Assembly (NCBI RefSeq): GCF_002234595.1
Contig: NZ_NMUL01000032.1
Coordinates: 1 to 46,402, forward strand
Length of the DNA stretch: 46,402 bases
Reading direction: 5' to 3'
DNA from: Amycolatopsis vastitatis
Lineage (GTDB): Bacteria > Actinomycetota > Actinomycetes > Mycobacteriales > Pseudonocardiaceae
In this document: positions 40,538 through 46,402 of the stretch, in pieces
Numbering within the stretch: the first letter of the stretch is position 1
Layout of the letters: the number at the start of each line of letters is the position of its first letter
The notes under the pieces: model-generated
Told to the model about the DNA's origin: nothing
What the model saw: only the letters and a program-made list of their open reading frames with translations
Database searches by the model: none
Program-made: the position numbers and the translations under genes

Positions 40538-41313
40538 GCCTTTTCCACCTGCCGCAGCTCGTGTTCCAGCGCTTCCAGTTCCGCACCGCCCGCCATCTGC
40601 CGCGTCAGCTCGTTGATGTCGATCTCGGACTTCTCGTAGTGCCCGAGCGCGGCACCCCGCTTGAGCAGCAGGAACCGGTCGGCGACCGGGTACGCGTGGT
40701 GCGGGTTGTGCGTGATCAGGACGACGCCGAGGCCGCGGTCACGCGCCTGGGCGACGTACTTCAGGACGACCCCCGCCTGCTTGACGCCCAGCGCGGCGGT
40801 CGGCTCGTCGAGGATCAGCACCTTCGCGCCGAAGTACACCGCCCGCGCGATCGCCACGCACTGGCGTTCGCCGCCCGAGAGCGTCCCGACCGGCTGCTCG
40901 ACGTCCCGCAGGTCGATGCCCATGTCGGACAACGCCTTCTTGGTCGTCTCGCGGCCCTTCTTGCGGTCCAGCATCCGGAAGGGGCCGAACCCGGTCGTCG
41001 GCTCGGAGCCGAGGAAGAAGTTCCGCCAGACGCTCATCAGCGGGACCACCGCGAGGTCCTGGTACACGGTCGCGATGCCGCGGTCCAGGGCCTCGCGGGG
41101 CGAGGCGAACCGCACCGGCTCGCCGTCCACGAGGAACTCGCCGCGGTCGTGCTGGTGCACGCCGGCCAGGATCTTGATCAGCGTGGACTTCCCGGCGCCG
41201 TTGTCGCCGAGCACGCAGGTGACCTCGCCCGCGTTGACCACAGTGGACACATCGCGTAGCGCGATGACACTGCCGTACGTCTTTCCGACCTCGCGAACTT
41301 CGATCAGGCTCAT
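40534..41313 (-). CDS. Sugar ABC transporter ATPase, single nucleotide-binding domain
   Basis: The 259-residue ATPase has Walker A GDNGAGKST near 36-44, Q-loop VYQDLAV near 85, signature LSGGERQCVAIARA near 145, Walker B VLILDEPTAALG near 170, and H-loop VLITHNPHHAYPV. Only one nucleotide-binding domain is present, about half of the usual RbsA/XylG subunit, so it must dimerise. The start overlaps the permease stop (ATGA on the minus strand). It should power inositol uptake by the flanking permease and binding protein. Confidence 0.9.
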   Translation of the reverse strand: MSLIEVREVGKTYGSVIALRDVSTVVNAGEVTCVLGDNGAGKSTLIKILAGVHQHDRGEFLVDGEPVRFASPREALDRGIATVYQDLAVVPLMSVWRNFFLGSEPTTGFGPFRMLDRKKGRETTKKALSDMGIDLRDVEQPVGTLSGGERQCVAIARAVYFGAKVLILDEPTAALGVKQAGVVLKYVAQARDRGLGVVLITHNPHHAYPVADRFLLLKRGAALGHYEKSEIDINELTRQMAGGAELEALEHELRQVEKA

Positions 41314-42353
41314 CGGCGTACCCTTTCCGCGCGGCGCCGGAAGGCGTTGTTCACCAGGACCGCGGCCAGCAGCATGATGCCGAGGAACAGCATGAACCAG
41401 TCGCTGTTCCACTGCGCGAACACGATGCCCTGGCGCGCCATGCCGAAGATCAGCGCGCCGATCGCCGCGCCCACCGCCGAGCCGAACCCGCCGGTGAGCA
41501 GGCAGCCGCCGATCACCGCCGCGATGATGTACTGGAACTCCAGCCCGATGCCCTGGTTGGCCTGCACGCTGGCGAAGCGCAGGATGTTGATCGAGCCGAC
41601 CAGCCACGCGCCGAGCGCGGTGCCCATGAACAGCAGGATCTTCGTGCGCACCACCGGCACGCCGACCGAGCGGGCCGACACCTGCGACCCGCCGACGGCG
41701 AAGATCCAGTTGCCGAACCGGGTCCGCACCAGCAGCCACGCGGCGATCGCGGTGACGGCGATCCACCAGAGGATCGAGGACTGGAACTCCGTGCCGCCGA
41801 TGTCGAAGGTGGACGCGAACACCCCGCCGGCGGACTCGTAGCCGCTGGTCGAGCGCATGCCCGACACCTGGACGGTGTTGGTGACCAGCCGCGTCACGCC
41901 GAGGTTGAGCCCCTGCAGGGCCAGGAACGATCCCAGCGTGACGATGAAGCTGGGCAGTCCGGTCTTCATCACCAGCCAGCCGTTGAACGCGCCGACGCCG
42001 AGCGCGAAGACCAGCGACGCCAGCAGCGCGAGCCAGACGTTCCAGCCCGCCTGCGTCGCCAGGATCGCGGTGACCAGCGACGTCGACGCCGTCATCACGC
42101 CCGCCGACAGGTCGAACTCGCCGCCGACCATGAGCAGCGCGACCACGACGGCCATGATGCCCAGGGTCGACGAGTCGTCGAGCCAGGTCGCCACGCCCAG
42201 CGGGCTGAGGAACTGGCCGGTGACCACGGAGAAGAAGACGAACACCAGCACCGCGCCGAGGAGCGCGCCGATCTCCGGCCGGACGACCAGACGGTCCATC
42301 AGGCCTTTCCTGGCGACGCGCTCGTCGGGGTGTGCCTGGATGGCTGCGGTCAT
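41310..42353 (-). CDS. Sugar ABC transporter permease (CUT2 family)
   Basis: The 347-residue permease has about ten helices in the ribose/xylose-permease pattern, with MVGGEFDLSAGVMTASTSLVTAIL near 77 and KTGLPSFIVTLGSFLALQGLNLGVTR near 128. FASVQANQGIGLEFQYIIAAVIGGCLLTGGFGSAVGAAIGALIFG near 265 is the CUT2 signature. ATG 42353 overlaps the binding protein stop. Inositol as substrate is inferred from the operon. Confidence 0.92.
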   Translation of the reverse strand: MTAAIQAHPDERVARKGLMDRLVVRPEIGALLGAVLVFVFFSVVTGQFLSPLGVATWLDDSSTLGIMAVVVALLMVGGEFDLSAGVMTASTSLVTAILATQAGWNVWLALLASLVFALGVGAFNGWLVMKTGLPSFIVTLGSFLALQGLNLGVTRLVTNTVQVSGMRSTSGYESAGGVFASTFDIGGTEFQSSILWWIAVTAIAAWLLVRTRFGNWIFAVGGSQVSARSVGVPVVRTKILLFMGTALGAWLVGSINILRFASVQANQGIGLEFQYIIAAVIGGCLLTGGFGSAVGAAIGALIFGMARQGIVFAQWNSDWFMLFLGIMLLAAVLVNNAFRRRAERVRR

Positions 42354-43345
42354 CGCGTGCCGCGCTGCGCGTACGGGGCCACGGTGTCGATGTTGGTCTT
42401 GTCGACGAAGCCCGGGCCGGTCTGGACCGGGTGGCCGCCGCCGATGGTGTTGCCGTTCTCCTTGTACAGCTTGAGGAACACGATCGGCAGGTAGCCCTGC
42501 TCGTACTGCTGCTGGTCGACGGCGAAGAGGATGCTGCCGTCCTTGATGGCCGCGACGACGTCGGCGTTCAGGTCGAACGTGGCGACTTGCGCCTTGGAGC
42601 TCGCTTCCTTCGCCGCGCTCACCGCGCGGGCCGCGACCTGCGAGTTCAGGGCCAGCACCGCGTCGATCGACGGGTCGGACTGCAGCGCGCCGCGGATCCG
42701 CGACTGCGCGTCGGTCGGGTTGGAGATGTCGACCTGCAGCGTGCTGACGTTGCCGAAGGTCTGCTTCGCGCCGTCACAGCGCTGGTTCTGGCCGATGTTG
42801 CCGGCCTCGTGGATGACGCACAGCAGCTTCGTCTTGCCTGCCGCCTTGAGCCGCTGGCCGGCGCCCTGGCCCGCGAGGCCCTCGCTCTGGCCGACGTGGG
42901 CGATGGCCCCGAACTGGGCGCTGAAGTCCTCGCCGGAGTTGATGGTGACGACCGGAATGCCGGCCTTGACGGCGTTCTGGATCGACGTCTGCAGGGCCTG
43001 CGGGTTCGCCATCGAGACGACCAGGCCGCCGACCTTCTGCGCGACGGCGTTGTCGATCAGCTTCGCCTGGTTGCCGGGGTCGCCGTCGGAGTAGTAGTCG
43101 ACGCCGACGTTCAGGTCCTTGCCCGCCTGCTCGGCGCCGTTCTTCACGACGTTCCAGAAGGCGTCACCGGCGCTGCCGTGCGTGACGACGGCGACCTTCA
43201 GCGGGCCACCCGAGCTGGGCGCGGCGGCGGGCGAAGAGCTGGAGCTGCTGTTCGAGTTGTCGGCGGTGGGGCCGCTGCACGCGGCGAGCACCAGCCCGGT
43301 GGCGGTGATCGCGGCCGCCACGGCCAGTTTCCGGAAAGAGAACAC
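42350..43345 (-). CDS. Sugar ABC transporter substrate-binding lipoprotein
   Basis: The 331-residue periplasmic-binding-protein type 1 domain follows a signal peptide ending in the lipobox LAAC and a Ser/Pro-rich linker (SNSSSSSSPAAAPSS). Motifs VAVVTHGSAGDAFWNVVKNGAEQAG, GLVVSMANPQAL and GIPVVTINSGED match inositol/ribose binding proteins. The GTG at 43345 is chosen because AAAGGAG lies five bases upstream; an earlier GTG overlaps that site. Likely an inositol receptor of the adjacent permease. Confidence 0.9.
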   Translation of the reverse strand: MFSFRKLAVAAAITATGLVLAACSGPTADNSNSSSSSSPAAAPSSGGPLKVAVVTHGSAGDAFWNVVKNGAEQAGKDLNVGVDYYSDGDPGNQAKLIDNAVAQKVGGLVVSMANPQALQTSIQNAVKAGIPVVTINSGEDFSAQFGAIAHVGQSEGLAGQGAGQRLKAAGKTKLLCVIHEAGNIGQNQRCDGAKQTFGNVSTLQVDISNPTDAQSRIRGALQSDPSIDAVLALNSQVAARAVSAAKEASSKAQVATFDLNADVVAAIKDGSILFAVDQQQYEQGYLPIVFLKLYKENGNTIGGGHPVQTGPGFVDKTNIDTVAPYAQRGTR

Positions 43346-43365
43346 AGTCACTCCTTTGGGACCAG

Positions 43366-44244
43366 TTACAGGGAGTCGGTGATCTTCGCGAGATGGGCCA
43401 GGCTGCGCCCGGTGTCCCGCCGGGGCAGGTCGTCGGGGCTCTCCTCGCCGAGGGCGGTGTCCTGTTCGAGGACGTACCAGCCGTCGTAGCCGGCCGCCTG
43501 GACGGAGCGCACCATCGACGCCACGTCCACATCCCCCTCGCCGAGCGGGGTGTAGAGGCCCCGCCCGACCGCGTCGGTGTAGCCGAGCCTGCCCGCGCGG
43601 ACCTCGGCCGCCAGGTCTTCTCGGACGTCCTTCAGATGCACGTGCCCCACCCGTTCGGGATACCGTTTCGCCAGCTCGACCGGATCCGTCCCGCCGATCA
43701 TCAGGTGCCCGGTGTCGAGGCACAAGCCGAGATCGGAATCGGCGAGGAAGCGCTCGACCTCGTCCTGCTGCTCCACGTGCGTCCCGACGTGCGGGTGCAG
43801 CACGGTGCGCAGGCCGTGGGCGGCGGCGATGTCACGGATCATGCCGGCGGTGCCGACGAGCGTCGCCCATTCGGTGTCGGTGAGCTTCGGGCGGTCGTCG
43901 TAGCCGTCGAGACCGGTCGCGGCGGCCAGGACGAGGACGTCACCCCCGCAGGCGGCGAAGAGCGCGGCCGACTCCTCGGCTTCCTCGAGCGCTTGCTGCT
44001 GGTTTTCGTGCAGCACGACGGCGAGGAAGCCGCCGACGAGCCGCAGGCCGTACTTCCCGAGCAGCTCCCGCAGCTCCGCCGGGTCGCGGGGCAGGTAACC
44101 GGGCGGGCCCAGCTCGGTGGCCTGGACGCCGAGGGCCGCCATCTCGCCGAGCACGGTCGCCGCGTCCAGCACCCGGCCCCAGCCGGGGACTTCGCAGACG
44201 CCCCAGGAGATGGGGGCGGCGGCCACGCGGATCGTCGCTGTCAC
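43366..44244 (-). CDS. iolE: IolE-like TIM-barrel protein, probable inosose dehydratase
   Basis: The 292-residue xylose-isomerase-like barrel opens with VAAAPISWGVCEVPGWG and has a distinctive VQATELGPPGYLP, LHPHVGTHVE, LGLCLDTGHLMIGG and VGHVHLKDV. The Glu, Asp, His and final Glu (LEQDTA) positions suit a divalent-metal site. IolE removes water from scyllo-inosose to make the IolD substrate; an inosose isomerase (IolI/IolH-like) is the alternative. It is the first gene of the minus-strand operon, with GGAGG five bases before GTG 44244, and lies directly beside the LacI operators. Confidence 0.82.
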   Translation of the reverse strand: MTATIRVAAAPISWGVCEVPGWGRVLDAATVLGEMAALGVQATELGPPGYLPRDPAELRELLGKYGLRLVGGFLAVVLHENQQQALEEAEESAALFAACGGDVLVLAAATGLDGYDDRPKLTDTEWATLVGTAGMIRDIAAAHGLRTVLHPHVGTHVEQQDEVERFLADSDLGLCLDTGHLMIGGTDPVELAKRYPERVGHVHLKDVREDLAAEVRAGRLGYTDAVGRGLYTPLGEGDVDVASMVRSVQAAGYDGWYVLEQDTALGEESPDDLPRRDTGRSLAHLAKITDSL

Positions 44245-44266
44245 AAGGGCCTCCGTTGGTCCGTTG

Positions 44267-44305
44267 GAGCGCTCTATTGATTAGAGCGCTCTAATCTTGT
44301 AGCGT
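44267..44305. promoter_or_regulatory. Paired LacI operators and lacI promoter
   Basis: GATTAGAGC/GCTCTAATC is a perfect 18-bp palindrome at 44279-44296. A second site, GGAGCGCTCTA, has its GAGCGCTC core at 44267-44274, 17 bp away centre to centre. On the plus strand TTGATT (44277-44282) and TAGCGT (44300-44305) form a -35/-10 pair 17 bases apart, so the stronger operator fills the spacer. The divergent lacI and iol genes would both be repressed from here. Confidence 0.78.
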
Positions 44306-44355
44306 CCGTCACAGCAAAGTCAAGGCCGAGTTTCCGGTGATCAGGGGAGGTGCGC

Positions 44356-45378
44356 ATGGTGCGTCCGACCATGGAGGACGTCGCCGAACGGGCGGGAGTT
44401 TCCCGCGCGCTGGTCTCCCTGGTGATGAACAATTCACCGAAGGTCTCCGACGCGCGGCGCGCGGCCGTGCTGCGCGCGGCCGAAGAGCTCGGCTACCAGC
44501 CGCACGTGATGGCGCGGTCGCTGGCCAGCCGGACGTCCACCGTGCTCGGCGTGATGGTCAACGACCTGCGCAACGCCTTCTTCGCCGACATCGTCGAAGA
44601 GCTGGACACCGCCGCGCAGGCGGCGGGGTTCGACCTGATCCTCAACACCGGTGGCCGCAGCCCCACGCGTGAGTGGAACGCCCTGCACAACCTGCTTTCC
44701 TTCCGTCCGGCCGGGATCATCCTGCTCTCCCCGGTCGTCCCGGCCTCGGCGATCCAGGTCGCGGCCCGGCAGTGCCCGGTGGTCCTGGTCTCGCGGACGG
44801 CCCGGTCGTCCACAGTGGACACGGTGAACGACGACGGCGAAGCGGGATCCGCGCTGGCCGTCGACCACCTGGTCGGCCTCGGGCACCGGCGCATCGCGCA
44901 CCTCGACGGCGGCGGCGCAGCCGGAGCGGCGCAGCGGCGGCGCGGCTTCGAGTCGGCGATGCGGCGGCACGGTCTCGAGTCGATCGTCGTGCGCAGCGAA
45001 CACACCGACATCGGGGGCGAGAAGGCCGTGCGGGAGCTGCTCGCCGCGTACTCGCGAGCCGAGCTGCCGACGGGTTTGGTCTCCGGCAACGACTTCAACG
45101 CCGTGGGCGCGATCTCGGCCCTCGAAGAGGCCGGGCTCCGCGTGCCCGAGGACGTCTCGGTCGTCGGCTACGACAACACCTCGCTCGCCGCGCTGCGGCA
45201 CCTTTCCCTGACCACGGTGGACCAGCCGCGCAAGGACATGGCGCGGCTGGCCTTCGCGGCCTTGCTCGAACGCGTCCGCGGGGAGCGCACGGAGCCGGTC
45301 CGGCACCTGCTGCACCCCTCCCTGGTGGTCCGCTCGACCACTTCCCAGTTTTCCGAAACAGGAGGAACACCACGATGA
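44356..45378 (+). CDS. LacI-family regulator of the inositol genes
   Basis: The 340-residue protein has a LacI helix-turn-helix (about 5-30, TMEDVAERAGVSRALVSLVMN), the hinge ELGYQPHVMARSLASRT, and a sugar-binding domain including VLGVMVNDLRNAFFADIVEELD and DVSVVGYDNTSLAA. ATG 44356 follows GGGGAGG by five bases; a GTG at 44350 is less suitable. The stop overlaps the iolG-like gene start (ATGA). It should bind the two GAGCGCTC sites and respond to inositol or a metabolite such as scyllo-inosose; the effector is inferred. Confidence 0.9.
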   Translation: MVRPTMEDVAERAGVSRALVSLVMNNSPKVSDARRAAVLRAAEELGYQPHVMARSLASRTSTVLGVMVNDLRNAFFADIVEELDTAAQAAGFDLILNTGGRSPTREWNALHNLLSFRPAGIILLSPVVPASAIQVAARQCPVVLVSRTARSSTVDTVNDDGEAGSALAVDHLVGLGHRRIAHLDGGGAAGAAQRRRGFESAMRRHGLESIVVRSEHTDIGGEKAVRELLAAYSRAELPTGLVSGNDFNAVGAISALEEAGLRVPEDVSVVGYDNTSLAALRHLSLTTVDQPRKDMARLAFAALLERVRGERTEPVRHLLHPSLVVRSTTSQFSETGGTPR

Positions 45379-46376
45379 GGTTGGGATTGGCGGGCACCGG
45401 CCGGATCGGCACCGCGCACGCGGAAACGCTCAAGGGCTTCGAGGAGGTCGAGTCGGTCGTCGTGGCCGACGTCGACACCGCGCGAGCCGCGTCCGCCGCC
45501 GCGAAGATCGGTGTCGAAGCCGCCGAGTCGCTGGACGCGCTGTTCGCCGCGGGGCTGGACGGGCTGGTCGTCACGGCGGCCACCGACGCGCACCCTGGCC
45601 TGATCATCGCCGCGGTCGACGCGGGCATCCCGGTGTTCTGCGAGAAGCCGGTGGCCGCGGACATCCCGGGCACCCTGGCCGTCATCGACCGCATCGGCGC
45701 TTCGGACGTCCCGGTCCAGATCGGCTTCCAACGCCGGTTCGACGCGGGCTACGCGGCGGCGCGGGCGGCGGTCGCGTCGGGCGAGCTGGGCTGGCTGCAC
45801 ACGCTGCGCGCGACGACGTTCGACCCGGCGCCTCCGCCGGCGGAGTACGTGGCGCACTCGGGCGGGCTGTTCCGCGACTGCGGCGTGCACGACTTCGACG
45901 TCGTCCGCTGGGTCAGCGGCCGCGAGGTCACCGAGGTGTACGCGGTCGGCGCCAACCGCGGCGAGCAGTTCTTCGCCGACGCGGGCGACGTCGACACGGC
46001 GGCGGCGACGCTGACCCTGGACGACGGAACCCTGGCGACCGTGTCACTGACCCGCTACAACGGCGCGGGCTACGACGTGCGCCTCGACGTGCTGGGCTCG
46101 GTTTCGGGGGTCGTCGTAGGCCTGGACGACCGGTCGCCGCTGCGGTCGGTGGAGCCGGGCGTGGCGCCGTTGCCGGGGCCGGCGTACCCGGGGTTCATGG
46201 AGCGCTTCCGCCCGGCGTACACGACGGAACTGCGGGCGTTCCTCGACGTCGTCGCGGGTCGCGCCCCTTCGCCGTGCGTCGCGGCCGACGCGCTCGAAGC
46301 GTTCTACATCGCCGAGGCGTGCGAAGTCTCCCGCCGCGAACGCCGTCCGGTCGAGCTGGCGGAGGTCCGCCGCTGA
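45375..46376 (+). CDS. iolG: Gfo/Idh/MocA dehydrogenase, probable inositol 2-dehydrogenase
   Basis: The 333-residue NAD(P)-dependent oxidoreductase has the Rossmann motif GLAGTGRIGTAHAE (4-17) and Lys91 in the family motif FCEKPVA. Asp168 and His172 in RDCGVHDFD match the catalytic Lys-Asp-His set of inositol dehydrogenase. It would oxidise myo-inositol to 2-keto-myo-inositol for the divergent IolE-like enzyme. It shares four bases with the LacI gene, so enzyme and regulator are coupled. The related specificity for scyllo- or D-chiro-inositol cannot be told apart here. Confidence 0.88.
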   Translation: MRLGLAGTGRIGTAHAETLKGFEEVESVVVADVDTARAASAAAKIGVEAAESLDALFAAGLDGLVVTAATDAHPGLIIAAVDAGIPVFCEKPVAADIPGTLAVIDRIGASDVPVQIGFQRRFDAGYAAARAAVASGELGWLHTLRATTFDPAPPPAEYVAHSGGLFRDCGVHDFDVVRWVSGREVTEVYAVGANRGEQFFADAGDVDTAAATLTLDDGTLATVSLTRYNGAGYDVRLDVLGSVSGVVVGLDDRSPLRSVEPGVAPLPGPAYPGFMERFRPAYTTELRAFLDVVAGRAPSPCVAADALEAFYIAEACEVSRRERRPVELAEVRR

Positions 46377-46402
46377 CGCGGTCGTGAGTGGTAACGCGGG
46401 GG
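46377..46402. other. Window end, no gene seen
   Basis: Twenty-six bases follow the iolG-like stop. Nothing is recognisable in them. Confidence 0.3.

Noticed and set aside
44356..46376. Inositol locus as a complete pathway.
   Set aside because: No iolA (methylmalonate-semialdehyde dehydrogenase) or classical iolJ is seen in the window, so completeness cannot be claimed.

Overview
The window is about 46 kb of very GC-rich DNA with GTG/TTG starts, 4-bp stop/start overlaps, several probable leaderless transcripts, a CCA-less tRNA gene and an arabinosyltransferase-like GT-C protein. This points to a mycolata-related or pseudonocardial actinomycete. Amycolatopsis or a close relative is my best guess from gene content and style; no 16S is present to prove it. 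I see no integrase, transposase, phage gene or CRISPR array. The region reads as catabolic chromosome.

Layout. (1) 45-8543, carbohydrate block: glycerate kinase and a D-2-hydroxyacid dehydrogenase, a GH36 alpha-galactosidase, and divergently a ROK regulator followed by a CUT1-type sugar ABC transporter (binding protein and two permeases, no ATPase). A small SRPBCC protein follows. (2) 9182-15254, protocatechuate branch of the beta-ketoadipate pathway in the order pcaI-J-F-H-G-D-C plus an IclR regulator. Every step from protocatechuate to succinyl-CoA and acetyl-CoA is present except PcaB, for which there is no room. (3) 15247-26079, a molybdenum-hydroxylase (CoxL form II) system: MocA-like nucleotidyltransferase, MoxR/CoxD ATPase, CoxE-like VWA protein, XdhC, then coxS-coxL-coxM-coxG. 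The system is interrupted by a GT-C membrane glycosyltransferase gene, a strong terminator, an unexplained 16-codon ORF and tRNA-Arg(ACG). A CRP/GlxR-like site precedes coxS. (4) 26080-29860, a less ordered stretch: decayed tandem copies of the coxG 3' end, a membrane diguanylate cyclase with an in-frame hexanucleotide repeat, an FMO-like flavoprotein, and a fused pair of gene remnants (aldo/keto reductase and TetR). (5) 30085-33868, a secreted metallophosphoesterase behind a two-palindrome promoter, an MFS transporter and a beta-propeller protein. (6) 33858-35896, a TetR regulator divergent from a stand-alone P450 very like the P450-BM3 heme domain. (7) 35963-46376, an inositol catabolic cluster: iolD, iolB, aldolase, iolC, ABC ATPase, permease, binding protein and IolE-like protein on the minus strand, divergent from lacI and an iolG-like dehydrogenase on the plus strand, with paired LacI operators between them.

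The modules with visible logic are inducible uptake-plus-catabolism units, each with a local regulator: ROK for alpha-galactosides, IclR for protocatechuate, LacI for inositol, TetR for the P450. The most unusual items are the pcaB-less pca operon, the orphan-substrate form II hydroxylase split by a tRNA and glycosyltransferase segment, the coxG 3' repeat decay, the AKR/TetR deletion scar, and the reductase-less BM3-like P450 with a TetR partner. All assignments come from reading the sequence and from recalled family motifs; no database search was run.
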